Below are positions 1 through 8,515 of a DNA stretch of 49,856 nucleotides, piece by piece. The DNA is from Lachnospiraceae bacterium (lineage in GTDB: Bacteria > Bacillota > Clostridia > Lachnospirales > Lachnospiraceae). Position 1 is the first letter of the stretch; each line of letters begins with the position of its first letter. The notes beneath the pieces are model-generated. The model searched no databases, was not told the origin of the DNA, and was given only the letters and a program-made list of their open reading frames with translations. Position numbers and translations under genes: made by a program. The stretch spans positions 1-49,856 of the forward strand of contig JAIKXN010000110.1 in the NCBI GenBank assembly GCA_024684055.1. Reading direction: 5' to 3'.

Positions 1-151
1 TGTTTTTCATGAAAGATTTAATCTTTCGTTTTACTGTTACAATAAAAATGTCTTAATCCAGAAAAAAAGATGTGATCATTTTTTCTTGTTCCTTCTTATA
101 TATGTAAAATAATATTTTTATTTTATATTTTTCAAAAAAACTGATTAAAAA
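1..151. other. AT-rich stretch without a recognisable gene
   Basis: Very AT-rich sequence beyond the guaA terminator. No reading frame, RNA gene or clear promoter was recognised. It may belong to the regulatory region of a gene outside the window. Confidence 0.5.
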
Positions 152-194
152 CAAAAAAAATCCCGCAAACCCCTGCAAATAGGGGCTTGCGGGA
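152..194 (-). terminator. Rho-independent terminator of guaA
   Basis: A stem with arms TCCCGCAA and TTGCGGGA, extended by a run of CCCCT/AGGGG, lies about ten bases past the guaA stop. On the minus strand it is followed by a run of T (A-run at 152-160 on the plus strand). This is the classic intrinsic terminator layout and closes the leftmost minus-strand unit. Confidence 0.9.
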
Positions 195-203
195 AATGCA
201 CTA

Positions 204-1187
204 CTATTCCCACTCGATTGTGGCAACAGGCTTTTCTGAGATATCCCAGAGAACTCTGTTTACACCGGGGATCTGAACGATCTTGTCACGCATTGCGCAA
301 AGAGCTGAGAAAGGAATTTCGGGTACAGTAACCTTTACTGCGTCTGTTGTGTTAACCGCACGGATGACTACTGCCCATCCCATGTAACGCTCACCCTTGC
401 CGTTTACGTACTTAATACCTGTGGATTTGATATCGGGTATAGCACAGAAATACTGCCAGGGTGTTTCGGGAAGTTTTTCGATTTCTTCACGAACGATTGC
501 GTCTGCTTCACGTAAAGCATCAAGACGGTCTCTTGTGATAGCACCAACGCAGCGAACACCGAGTCCGGGTCCGGGGAAAGGCTGACGATAAACCATGTTG
601 TCGGGAAGACCGAGTTCTTTGCCAACTACACGAACTTCATCTTTGTATAATAATTTAATGGGCTCAACAAGTTCAAAATTAAGTTCTTCGGGAAGACCGC
701 CTACGTTATGATGTGCTTTAACGCCGTCACTCTCGAGAATGTCGGGATAAATTGTTCCCTGAGCAAGGAATTCGATTCCTTCAAGCTTGGCAGCTTCTTC
801 TGCGAATACATCGATGAATTCTGCACCGATAATCTTACGCTTCTTTTCAGGTTCATCAACACCTGCAAGTTTGTCAAGGAATCTGTCAGTTGCATCAACA
901 TAAATGAGGTTGGCATTCATCTGATTCTTGAATACCTCAATAACCTGCTCGGGCTCACCTTTTCTTAAAAGGCCGTGATTAACATGCACGCATACAAGAT
1001 TCTGTCCGATCGCCTTGATAAGAAGTGCGGCAACTACAGAAGAATCAACTCCGCCTGATAATGCAAGAAGTACTTTTTTGTCACCTACCTGTGCTTTGAT
1101 TTCTGCAATCTGCTCTTCAATAAATGCATCAGCCAAAGCTTTAGTGGTAATTCTTTCCATTGATTCCGGTCTTACGTTTGAGCTCAT
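204..1187 (-). CDS. guaA: GMP synthase, ATP-pyrophosphatase subunit only
   Basis: Makes GMP from XMP by activating XMP with ATP and aminating it with ammonia; last step of guanine nucleotide synthesis, cytoplasmic. The PP-loop SGGVDSS is at residues 44-50 and the C-terminal GMP synthase dimerisation domain is present (RQPFPGPGLGVR, ending ATIEWE). At 327 residues it lacks the roughly 190-residue class I glutamine amidotransferase domain of usual bacterial GuaA. The upstream 188 bases and the next gene (a PPIase) do not supply it, so the amidotransferase must be encoded elsewhere or free ammonia is used. The start is supported by AAAGGAG eight bases upstream. Two-subunit GMP synthases are well known in archaea. 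Family assignment is firm; the pairing with a separate subunit is inferred. Confidence 0.92.
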   Translation of the reverse strand: MSSNVRPESMERITTKALADAFIEEQIAEIKAQVGDKKVLLALSGGVDSSVVAALLIKAIGQNLVCVHVNHGLLRKGEPEQVIEVFKNQMNANLIYVDATDRFLDKLAGVDEPEKKRKIIGAEFIDVFAEEAAKLEGIEFLAQGTIYPDILESDGVKAHHNVGGLPEELNFELVEPIKLLYKDEVRVVGKELGLPDNMVYRQPFPGPGLGVRCVGAITRDRLDALREADAIVREEIEKLPETPWQYFCAIPDIKSTGIKYVNGKGERYMGWAVVIRAVNTTDAVKVTVPEIPFSALCAMRDKIVQIPGVNRVLWDISEKPVATIEWE

Positions 1188-1244
1188 ATTGTAATCTCCT
1201 TTATATAATTATTTTTTCGTTTCAACAATTATAAATTTTTGCAT

Positions 1245-1341
1245 ATCTTCAGCCTTAAAACTACCAATCCAGAAGCCTTATCGCTTTCCGACTTCCTTCA
1301 GACTGGAAATGATATACCCTTTGAAATCTTCAGCCTTAAAA
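1245..1341. repeat. Pair of 16-bp direct repeats
   Basis: The 16-mer ATCTTCAGCCTTAAAA occurs at 1245-1260 and again at 1326-1341, 81 bases apart, in the gap between guaA and the isomerase gene. The sequence between the copies shows no further clear repeat. Meaning unknown; possibly a remnant of a local duplication. Confidence 0.6.
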
Positions 1342-1375
1342 GCTTTCAACTCCTGTATACCGATTCTTCCGGGTC

Positions 1376-2560
1376 TTACTGTTCAACCACGGTTACAAAC
1401 TGTTTAACATACTTAACAGCCGCATAAGGAGTTCCTGCCTGGTAAAGATATCCTTTGCCTAGCTGGCTTTCGTATGCATTGATATATGAACTGTCAAGGC
1501 CGTATGAACTTAAGAAAGTAGCAACGTCCTCTTCCGTACATACGATTCCGCCGTCTTCACAGACAGCCTGCATGATAAGGATCGAATCCAGGGAATTCAT
1601 GGCCTGTGTAGTCAAAGCAGCTTCATATTCCTTCATTCCGATTCCCATCATTTCAATGTACTCTTCAAACGTGAATGAATTTCCCATGCTTGATTTGTAA
1701 TATTCGTATGTAGCCATATCATCATTTTTAATGATGCCCTTCTGGACTTCAAGATATTTCTTGGGATACTCGTTTACCTTTGAGTTGTTCTTTAAATATT
1801 CCGAGATATACTCAGTAAGTTTCTTATCGGTAATCGTACTTGCGTAGTGCTCTTTAAGTCCGTCTGCAGTAGTGGCAATATCGGATAAATTTGCTGCCAC
1901 GAACTCATCGGTAAGTTCGGGTTTTTCCTGAACACTGTTTACCGTAATATTGAATTTTGCCTCCTGCCCCGCAAGTTCTGCTTTGGCATAGGTTTCGGGG
2001 AATGTAACAAAAATGTCAAAATTCTCACCGACACTGTGTCCTATAATGGCATCTTCAAATCCGGGAATATATGCACCCGAACCAATTGTAAGGCTCGTTC
2101 CCGCTCCCATTGTATTGCCGCCTTCAAATTCGACTCCGTCGATACTTCCCACATAATCAAGGTTAATCGTATCGCCGCTTTTAATTCTTCTTGAAGTATC
2201 GGTATTTGTTATGGGATACAAAGCCAGAAGAGCATCGATCTGTTCATTGATCTCTTCATCTGTAGGCTCTACTTCACTTTTGGGTGCGGTCATATTTTTG
2301 TAATCGCAAAGATCAACGTAATCAAGCGCCTTAACATTTGCTATCGACCCGTCATCGTTGAGGCCTTCGCTTAAATTCTTGACGGGTTTTGTGTTTGTAA
2401 CTGCTTTTCCGGCATAATACCATGCTCCGAAACCGACGCCGGCAAGAACGATCAGTACGATTCCTATTATGACTGCTGCCTTAATGCCTTTTTTGGTTTC
2501 GGCCTTTTTCATTGCCTGCTCTCTGTTTCTTTTCTGTGCTTCTCTTTTATCGCTGCTCAT
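1376..2560 (-). CDS. Membrane-anchored FKBP/trigger-factor-like peptidyl-prolyl isomerase
   Basis: Predicted prolyl isomerase and chaperone acting outside the membrane. A lysine-rich N-terminus is followed by one transmembrane helix (about residues 26-50). An FKBP-type domain follows at about 127-215 (SGDTINLDYVG, IPGFEDAIIGHSVGE, VTFPETY), then a helical region that reads like the trigger factor C-terminal domain (PELTDEFVAANLSD). There is no ribosome-binding N-terminal domain, so it is not the cytosolic trigger factor. It may help fold exported proteins, as PrsA does. The start has GGAGG seven bases upstream. It lies 13 bases after the acyl-CoA synthetase stop and is probably cotranscribed with it. 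The family call is firm; the location and role are inferred. Confidence 0.85.
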   Translation of the reverse strand: MSSDKREAQKRNREQAMKKAETKKGIKAAVIIGIVLIVLAGVGFGAWYYAGKAVTNTKPVKNLSEGLNDDGSIANVKALDYVDLCDYKNMTAPKSEVEPTDEEINEQIDALLALYPITNTDTSRRIKSGDTINLDYVGSIDGVEFEGGNTMGAGTSLTIGSGAYIPGFEDAIIGHSVGENFDIFVTFPETYAKAELAGQEAKFNITVNSVQEKPELTDEFVAANLSDIATTADGLKEHYASTITDKKLTEYISEYLKNNSKVNEYPKKYLEVQKGIIKNDDMATYEYYKSSMGNSFTFEEYIEMMGIGMKEYEAALTTQAMNSLDSILIMQAVCEDGGIVCTEEDVATFLSSYGLDSSYINAYESQLGKGYLYQAGTPYAAVKYVKQFVTVVEQ

Positions 2561-2573
2561 TTATACCTCCGAA

Positions 2574-4250
2574 TTACTTGTTAGCGTACATACGCTCGTC
2601 TTCTTCTCTAAGTTCTTTTCTCTTTATCTTGCCACCGAGCGTTTTAGGTAATTCTTTAACATACTCTACAATTCTCGGGTATTTATAAGGTGCAGTAGCA
2701 TGTTTTACATGGTTCTGCAGTTCTTTTGTGAGTTCTTCCGAGGGAGTATATCCTTCCGCAAGTACGATTCTTGCCTTAACTACCTGACCTCTGATGGGGT
2801 CGGGCGCTGCGGTGATGGCACACTCTACAACGGCAGGATGCTCGATAAGGGCACTTTCAACTTCGAAAGGTCCGATACGGTATCCCGAACATTTGATAAC
2901 ATCATCATGACGTCCTACGAACCAGTAATATCCTTCGTTGTCGCGCCATGCAACATCCTTAAGATTGTAATTTCCCGAACCGAGTGCTTCGTCGGTCAGT
3001 TCTTTATCTTTGTAATATCCTACAAAAAGACCGATGGGAGGATTGTTTAAAACATCGCAGATAACGATCTCGCCTTCTTCACCGTTTTCGCATTCCTCGC
3101 CGTCATTGTTGTAAAGTCTTAAATCATAAATGGGTGAAGGCTTTCCGAGTGTACCGGGTTTGGATTCAAACCATTCGAAGTTTGCGATAAGAACCGTTCC
3201 TTCCGTCTGACCGAAACCTGATGCAATTTTTTTGCCGGTTAATTCTTCCCATCTGTTGAATACTTCGGGGTTAAGTGCCTCGCCTGCAGTTGCCCAGTGT
3301 TCAACACTTGATAAATCGTAATCCTCAACCTTTTCCTGAAGCATAAATCTGTACATGGTGGGCGGTGCGCAGAATGTTGTAAGTTTGTACTGCTCGATCT
3401 TTGCCAAAAGATTGTTGGCATGGAACTTATCCATATCGTAGCAAAAGATCGTTGCGCCGCAGATCCACTGTCCGTAGATTTTTCCCCAGCCGAATTTAGC
3501 CCAGCCGGAATCCGATACCGACATGTGAAGTTTGTTTTCCTGAACTCTCTGCCAGTAGTGAGCAGTTACGATATGTCCCAGAGGATGGAAATAGTTGTGA
3601 CAAACCATCTTGGGCATACCCGTGGTTCCGGATGTGAAATAAATCTGCATAAGGTCTGTTCCGACCGTTCTCTGATCGTCAGTCGGTCTTTCGAATGTAT
3701 CGGGATATTTTGCTATCTCGGCATTGAAATTGATCCAGCCTTCTCTTTCCTTGTTGTCTACAAGAAATATACTTTCAACGCTGGGAGCTTCGGGACGCGC
3801 AAGTTCCATCTGCTCCATAACGTATTCGTCGTCTACACAAATAAAAGCTTTGATATGCGCTGCATTAGCACGATACGCAATATCTTTTTTGGTAAGCTGA
3901 AGAGTTCCGGGAACGATGATAACACCAAGTTTCATAAGTCCTGTTGCTGCAATCCAGTATTCCCAGCGTCTTCTTAAAATAAGCATTACAACATCACCTT
4001 TTTTTAGTCCGCGTGCCTTAAACATATTGGCAACCTGCGATGACATTTTCGAAATCTCCGTAAAGGTGAATGTTCTTTCCTCGTCATGATCGTTGCACCA
4101 TAAAAGTGCTCTTTTTTCGGGCTCTTCCTTAGCCCATGCATCTACAATATCGTAAGCGAAGTTAAAATCCTTCGGCGCATCAACTCTGTAATTTTTCTTA
4201 AAATCTTCGTATGAATCAAATTCTATACGCGGTAAAAATTTCTCTAACAT
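2574..4250 (-). CDS. AMP-forming acyl-CoA synthetase (medium-chain/acetyl type)
   Basis: Joins a carboxylic acid to CoA through an acyl-adenylate, using ATP; cytoplasmic. All adenylate-forming core motifs are visible: YFTSGTTGMPKM near residue 205, GFGQTEG, WFVGRHDDVIKCSGYR and PKTLGGKIKRKE with the catalytic C-terminal lysine. The length of 558 residues is normal for the ACSM-like group. The substrate cannot be read from sequence. The gene lies 24 bases after the XRE-cupin regulator and close to a four-subunit 2-oxoacid:ferredoxin oxidoreductase. A branched-chain, aryl or short-chain acid that the oxidoreductase also handles as its acyl-CoA is a reasonable inference. Confidence 0.9.
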   Translation of the reverse strand: MLEKFLPRIEFDSYEDFKKNYRVDAPKDFNFAYDIVDAWAKEEPEKRALLWCNDHDEERTFTFTEISKMSSQVANMFKARGLKKGDVVMLILRRRWEYWIAATGLMKLGVIIVPGTLQLTKKDIAYRANAAHIKAFICVDDEYVMEQMELARPEAPSVESIFLVDNKEREGWINFNAEIAKYPDTFERPTDDQRTVGTDLMQIYFTSGTTGMPKMVCHNYFHPLGHIVTAHYWQRVQENKLHMSVSDSGWAKFGWGKIYGQWICGATIFCYDMDKFHANNLLAKIEQYKLTTFCAPPTMYRFMLQEKVEDYDLSSVEHWATAGEALNPEVFNRWEELTGKKIASGFGQTEGTVLIANFEWFESKPGTLGKPSPIYDLRLYNNDGEECENGEEGEIVICDVLNNPPIGLFVGYYKDKELTDEALGSGNYNLKDVAWRDNEGYYWFVGRHDDVIKCSGYRIGPFEVESALIEHPAVVECAITAAPDPIRGQVVKARIVLAEGYTPSEELTKELQNHVKHATAPYKYPRIVEYVKELPKTLGGKIKRKELREEDERMYANK

Positions 4251-4274
4251 TTTTCTTTCTCTTCTCCATTCCTG

Positions 4275-4823
4275 TTATTCCGCAATCATGGTCAGGAATG
4301 TAGCCGGTGTATCCGAGCCGCATCTTTGTCCATGAGGGTAATTGGGGTTAAAATAAATACTGTCGCCTTTTTCCAAAACAAGTTCTTTGTCACCAAAGGT
4401 GACGACGACCGTACCTTCCAACACCAGGTTGAACTCTTCCCCCCTGTGCGTAACAAGATCTGCGGGTTTGTCGGACGGATCAAGTGTTACTATAAAAGGC
4501 TGCATAAGCGTGTTTGAATAATGATAAGCCAGATCCTTGAATTCGTAGCCGGGATATCTGTCTGCCTTTGCACCCTGTCCGGCGCGAACTATCTGATAAG
4601 TATTAAGCTTCGCAGAAACACCTGTAAGAATCTCCGACATATCGACCTTGTACATTTTCGACAACTGGAAAATCGTATTGATGGGAATATCTTTTCCGGT
4701 CTTCTCGTATTCGCGATAAGTCTCAACGCTCACGCCGACTCGCTGTGCCACTTCTTCTTCTGTATAATCGCACACTTCACGGAGTTCTTTGATTCTCATG
4801 GCTATTTCTCTGATTTCATCCAT
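4275..4823 (-). CDS. XRE-family regulator with C-terminal cupin domain
   Basis: DNA-binding regulator with an N-terminal helix-turn-helix (IKELREVCDYTEEEVAQRVGV, about residues 8-60) and a small-ligand cupin barrel at the C-terminus (HRGEEFNLVLEG, GDSIYFNPNYPHG). This architecture usually senses a small metabolite. The start at 4823 is chosen because AAAGGTG lies nine bases upstream; an in-frame TTG seven codons earlier has no ribosome site. It has its own promoter and a hairpin-rich leader, and is followed after 24 bases by the acyl-CoA synthetase. It probably controls the synthetase, the oxidoreductase genes, or both. The ligand is unknown. Confidence 0.88.
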   Translation of the reverse strand: MDEIREIAMRIKELREVCDYTEEEVAQRVGVSVETYREYEKTGKDIPINTIFQLSKMYKVDMSEILTGVSAKLNTYQIVRAGQGAKADRYPGYEFKDLAYHYSNTLMQPFIVTLDPSDKPADLVTHRGEEFNLVLEGTVVVTFGDKELVLEKGDSIYFNPNYPHGQRCGSDTPATFLTMIAE

Positions 4824-4871
4824 ACTGTTCACACCTTTCATCAAAAATTTTCATTGTATAAAAAACATATT

Positions 4872-4916
4872 ACACGCCACACATTTTATCGGTATTAACC
4901 GACACATGCGGCGTGT
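4872..4916 (-). promoter_or_regulatory. Leader hairpin or operator before the XRE-cupin gene
   Basis: A 45-base imperfect inverted repeat: the outer arms ACACGCC and GGCGTGT pair perfectly over seven bases, and the inner arms TCGGT and ACCGA form a second stem. It begins about where transcription from the promoter at 4921-4949 should start, so it would form the 5' end of the mRNA. As DNA it could equally be the regulator's own binding site. It matches no riboswitch class I know. Confidence 0.55.
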
Positions 4917-4920
4917 CTAT

Positions 4921-4949
4921 ATTATATAATATCGGGGTGCAAAAATGCA
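4921..4949 (-). promoter_or_regulatory. Candidate promoter of the XRE-cupin / acyl-CoA synthetase unit
   Basis: A perfect TATAAT (4921-4926, read on the minus strand) with 17 bases to a poor -35 box, TGCATT. The -35 lies inside the hairpin at 4934-4953. The weak -35 suggests dependence on an activator or low basal use. Confidence 0.5.
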
Positions 4950-4953
4950 CCCC
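4934..4953 (-). terminator. Hairpin after the 2-oxoacid oxidoreductase operon
   Basis: A perfect 8-bp stem, GGGGTGCA/TGCACCCC, with a four-base loop just past the gamma-subunit stop. No T-run follows it on the minus strand, so it may be a weak terminator or an mRNA-stabilising end. Confidence 0.5.
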
Positions 4954-4964
4954 TTTATAAAGTT

Positions 4965-5498
4965 TTAAGCGTTAAGGCCGATTTCGATAGCCTTTAAGTT
5001 AAGATCGATCATTGCTGCTTTCTTGGCAGGAATAACCTTCTTAACCGCATCGTTAACAACATCTTTGTTAAGGAAACCTATTTCCTTGAACATCTTTCCG
5101 ATGAGGATGATGATCGCACAGCTCTTCATGTTGTTTTCGTCTGCGATCTTGGTAGCGTCGATGTAGAATACCTTAACATCGTCTCTTTCAACCTTGATAT
5201 CAACCATTGAGCTGTCAACGAGGATCATTCCTCCGGGAACAACTGCGTTAACGAATTTCTCCAGTGAAGGACGGTTCATTGCAACAAGAACGTCAGGCTG
5301 TGTTACTAACGGTGAACCGATAGGGTCGTCACTGATAACTACTGAGCAGTTACATGTACCGCCACGCATTTCAGGTCCGTATGAGGGAAGCCAGGAAAGA
5401 TTCTTTCCGTCAAGGAGTCCTGAGTAAGCAAGTGTTTTTCCTCCGAAGAGAATACCCTGTCCGCCGAATCCGGCAAGTAAAACGTTAAGTGTACTCAT
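4965..5498 (-). CDS. 2-oxoacid:ferredoxin oxidoreductase, gamma subunit
   Basis: Gamma subunit of a ferredoxin-dependent 2-oxoacid oxidoreductase, which converts a 2-oxoacid and CoA to acyl-CoA, CO2 and reduced ferredoxin, reversibly. The 177-residue protein has the family's N-terminal [12 protein letters not shown] motif and [17 protein letters not shown]. Its start codon overlaps the beta-subunit stop, showing translational coupling. It is the last gene of the ferredoxin-alpha-beta-gamma operon. Family certain; substrate inferred from the alpha subunit. Confidence 0.93.
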   Translation of the reverse strand: MSTLNVLLAGFGGQGILFGGKTLAYSGLLDGKNLSWLPSYGPEMRGGTCNCSVVISDDPIGSPLVTQPDVLVAMNRPSLEKFVNAVVPGGMILVDSSMVDIKVERDDVKVFYIDATKIADENNMKSCAIIILIGKMFKEIGFLNKDVVNDAVKKVIPAKKAAMIDLNLKAIEIGLNA

Positions 5499-6256
5499 TA
5501 CTTATTTCCTCCTTCTTCTGCGGTAACATCCTTATATACACCGAGAGGATAGTAAGGAATCATATTCTCTCTGAGCCAGTTCATTGCTTCCTTGGGTGAA
5601 AGTCCCCAGTTGGTAGGACAAGTGGATACAACTTCGATGATCGAGTATCCTCTTTTGTTGATCTGGTTTTCAAAGCCCTTCTTGATAGCTTTCTTTGCTT
5701 CTCTTACGTGAGCAACCGAATCAACGGTAACACGCTGTGCAAGAGCTGTTCCTGAAAGTGTTGAAAGAAGTTCGCATACGCGGATGGGATAACCTGCTGT
5801 CTTTACGTCTCTTCCGTAAGGAGAAGTCTGTGTAACCTGTCCGGGAAGCGATGTGGGAGCCATCTGTCCGCCTGTCATGCCGTAAATGGCATTATTAATG
5901 AAAATAACTGTGATATTCTCGCCTCTTGTAGCTGCGTGAACAGTTTCAGCCATACCGATTGCTGCAAGGTCACCGTCGCCCTGATATGTAAAGATTACAT
6001 TATCTGGAAGCGCTCTCTTAAGACCTGTTGCAACTGCGGGAGCACGTCCGTGAGCCGCCTGAACCATATCGCAGTTAAAATAGTTGTAACTGAATACGGA
6101 GCATCCTACCGAAGCAACGCCTACAGTCTGTCCTTCTACTCCGAGTTCATCTAAAACTTCTGCCACAAGACGATGTACGATACCGTGTGTACATCCGGGG
6201 CAGTAATGAAAAGGCACATCAGCCAATGCCTTGGGTTTTTCAAATACTACAGCCAT
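5498..6256 (-). CDS. 2-oxoacid:ferredoxin oxidoreductase, beta (TPP-binding) subunit
   Basis: Carries the thiamine pyrophosphate site: GDGDLAAIGM followed by NNAIYGMTGGQ is the GDG...N diphosphate/magnesium motif. CPGCTHG near residue 19 provides cysteines typical of the beta subunits that bind an iron-sulfur cluster. The length of 252 residues is normal for the separate-subunit enzymes. It sits two bases after the alpha gene and overlaps the gamma gene. Together they form a cytoplasmic complex that passes electrons to ferredoxin. Confidence 0.93.
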   Translation of the reverse strand: MAVVFEKPKALADVPFHYCPGCTHGIVHRLVAEVLDELGVEGQTVGVASVGCSVFSYNYFNCDMVQAAHGRAPAVATGLKRALPDNVIFTYQGDGDLAAIGMAETVHAATRGENITVIFINNAIYGMTGGQMAPTSLPGQVTQTSPYGRDVKTAGYPIRVCELLSTLSGTALAQRVTVDSVAHVREAKKAIKKGFENQINKRGYSIIEVVSTCPTNWGLSPKEAMNWLRENMIPYYPLGVYKDVTAEEGGNK

Positions 6257-6258
6257 GA

Positions 6259-7323
6259 TTAATTCTCCTTTCCTGCAAGCTTGCGAATCTCGCCAAGTAC
6301 TTCGGCAGGTGTGGGAATGATACCACCCGTACGTCCGAAGAATTCAACATCCTTACGACCGTTGACTACAAGCTTGACATCATCGATCATCTGTCCCTTG
6401 TTCATTTCAACGCAAAGGAACTTCTTGGCTTTATCAATATTCTTCTCAATAGTCTTGTCAGGGAAAGGCCAGAGTGTGATGGGACGGATAAGACCTGCCT
6501 TGATACCCTCTGCTCTTGCCTGCATAACTGCACTTCTTGAAACACGTGAGCTTGCGCCGAAAGCAACTACGAAGATTTCAGCGTCATCGCACATAAACTC
6601 TTCAGCTCTCTGCTCGTTTTCTTTGATCTTTGCATAGCGCTCATATCTCTCGTTGATGATATTTTCGAGTTCTTCGGGCTGAATATATAATGAGTTGATG
6701 ATATTTTTCTTTCTCTTGTTCTGGTGACCGTTTGTAGCCCAGGGCTTATCTGCGATGGGTTCGTCCTTCTTTGTGGGAAACTCTACGGGCTCCATCATCT
6801 GTCCGAGCATACCGTCGGAAAGAATCATAGCGGGAACTCTGTATTTTTCGCCTACTTCATAAGCAAGTGAAACGAAGTCAACCATTTCCTGAATTGTTGA
6901 AGGTGCAAGTACGAAAAGCTGGAAATCACCGTGACCCAAAGCTTTTGTAGCCTGCCAGTAATCTGACTGTGAGGGTTGAATACCGCCGAGTCCGGGGCCG
7001 CCTCTCTGTACATTTATAATAAGAGCGGGAAGATCGGAACCGCCGATGTAAGATACACCTTCTGATTTAAGCGAAATTCCGGGTGAGGATGAAGATGTCA
7101 TAGCTCTGACACCTGCACTTGTTGCTCCCAAAACCATGTTAATTGCCGCTACTTCCGATTCTGCCTGAAGGAATACACCGCCTTCTTTGGGAAGTCTCTT
7201 TGACATATATGCGGCTACCTCTGTCTGAGGTGTTATAGGATAACCGAAGTAATGTTTGCAGCCGCACTGGATAGCAGCTTCGGCAAGTGCTTCGTTACCT
7301 TTCATCAAAACTTTCTCTGCCAT
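6259..7323 (-). CDS. vorB: 2-oxoacid:ferredoxin oxidoreductase, alpha subunit (VorB-like)
   Basis: Alpha subunit (354 residues) with the pyrimidine-binding domain of 2-oxoacid oxidoreductases: FGYPITPQTEVA near residue 27, LQAESEVAAINMVLGA, and RGGPGLGGIQPSQSDY. It most resembles proteins annotated as 2-ketoisovalerate (3-methyl-2-oxobutanoate) ferredoxin oxidoreductase subunit VorB, suggesting a role with branched-chain 2-oxoacids from valine, leucine or isoleucine. 2-oxoglutarate or aryl-pyruvates are alternatives. It lies 13 bases after the ferredoxin gene. The family is certain; the gene symbol reflects resemblance only. Confidence 0.88.
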   Translation of the reverse strand: MAEKVLMKGNEALAEAAIQCGCKHYFGYPITPQTEVAAYMSKRLPKEGGVFLQAESEVAAINMVLGATSAGVRAMTSSSSPGISLKSEGVSYIGGSDLPALIINVQRGGPGLGGIQPSQSDYWQATKALGHGDFQLFVLAPSTIQEMVDFVSLAYEVGEKYRVPAMILSDGMLGQMMEPVEFPTKKDEPIADKPWATNGHQNKRKKNIINSLYIQPEELENIINERYERYAKIKENEQRAEEFMCDDAEIFVVAFGASSRVSRSAVMQARAEGIKAGLIRPITLWPFPDKTIEKNIDKAKKFLCVEMNKGQMIDDVKLVVNGRKDVEFFGRTGGIIPTPAEVLGEIRKLAGKEN

Positions 7324-7336
7324 TTATACTTTCCTC

Positions 7337-7543
7337 CTATCTTTCTACCGTAATTGCCACATCGGGACACATAATCGCACATGAAGCACATCCTACGCAC
7401 TGTGACTCATCTTTCATAGTGGACGGATGGTAACCTTTAGCATTAATATGGTCTGTCGCAAGTTCCAATAAATTCTTAGGACAAGCTTCAACGCAAAGAC
7501 CGCAACCTTTACATAAGGTTTCGTTAATTGTCACTTTTGCCAT
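7337..7543 (-). CDS. 2[4Fe-4S] ferredoxin-type delta subunit
   Basis: A 68-residue protein with two cluster motifs, CKGCGLCVEACP near the N-terminus and CVGCASCAIMCP near the C-terminus. It is the electron-carrying small subunit of the oxidoreductase encoded just downstream and is likely the first gene of that operon. An AGAGAGG ribosome site precedes the ATG. Confidence 0.93.
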   Translation of the reverse strand: MAKVTINETLCKGCGLCVEACPKNLLELATDHINAKGYHPSTMKDESQCVGCASCAIMCPDVAITVER

Positions 7544-7646
7544 AGTATTTATCCTCTCTTTCCCTATCTTTCCATTTGCCGTATTTATATATAATATGCC
7601 TTAATTTTCAGTATGTAAACAAAAAAAATGTTAAAGTTTAAAGAAA

Positions 7647-8327
7647 TCATTCCCACGGAGCCTTCACATAAATGTCTATCGGGAAGAACACCTCGTCGGA
7701 AGATTCAATCTTCTCTTTTGTCTTTTCATCCTCAAGAAGAAACAGGGGAATCGTCGTTCCGATAAAGGGGAGACCAAGTTTTTCAGCCACTTCCTTTGCA
7801 TAAGGAATCGATTCTTCAATGATCGCAAGTGTGCTTTCCTTCTTCAAGTGGGAATTGTTTATTACTTCCGTGGCATGGCATCTTGAAGCTGCTTCGATTT
7901 CCTTTAAAATCTCCACCGTATCGTCAACTTCGGAAGTAAGGTTTCTGTATTTATTTACGAGATATGTCATTTTGTAATCAATCGCGGAAATCTGTGAAGC
8001 GTATCTTCCAAGCACTACCGCACCCGCATCATCTCCGCCCAGATCAAGCACAACATCCCTGTCCGTCTCAAACATAAGGTTTAAGTCCGCGGGAAGAGCA
8101 GGCGTTTCAACGTTCGTATTTGCAAAAAGCGGAGCAATCACCTGAATTCCGTTTTCCTCGAGCATGTCCTTATAGCCCGATGAAAGGAAATAAGGATTAA
8201 CAAGATCGAGATCGACGAGCATTACTTTTCTTCCCTTTCCTGCCATATCAAGCGCAAGGTTAATGGAATAATTGCTTTTTCCGCAGCCGTAATGACCGCA
8301 TATAATATTAAATGTTCTTTCGTTCAT
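7647..8327 (-). CDS. MinD/ParA-like P-loop ATPase
   Basis: A 226-residue nucleotide-binding protein. The N-terminal loop GHYGCGKSNYSINLAL is a variant Walker A, followed by VMLVDLDLVNPYFLS (the switch-like aspartate) and VVLDLGGDDAG. It resembles the CobQ/MinD/ParA group, but the exact role is not known to me. It is 103 bases upstream of the ferredoxin gene on the same strand. It may help assemble or regulate the iron-sulfur oxidoreductase (inference only). The ribosome site is weak. Confidence 0.7.
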   Translation of the reverse strand: MNERTFNIICGHYGCGKSNYSINLALDMAGKGRKVMLVDLDLVNPYFLSSGYKDMLEENGIQVIAPLFANTNVETPALPADLNLMFETDRDVVLDLGGDDAGAVVLGRYASQISAIDYKMTYLVNKYRNLTSEVDDTVEILKEIEAASRCHATEVINNSHLKKESTLAIIEESIPYAKEVAEKLGLPFIGTTIPLFLLEDEKTKEKIESSDEVFFPIDIYVKAPWE

Positions 8328-8515
8328 TCTTTTTACCGTTCAAAAAAATTGTGATCAAGGATTAAATATCGGACATATATTGATATTCGCGAGAGATTCT
8401 TCCGTAAAAGACATTTCATTCTACGGCGAACCAGTATATACCTTATGATAAAAATTATCGCGTCTATGATAACACAGCAATTTTTATAAATCAAGAAGCA
8501 TATTCTTGTGAATTC

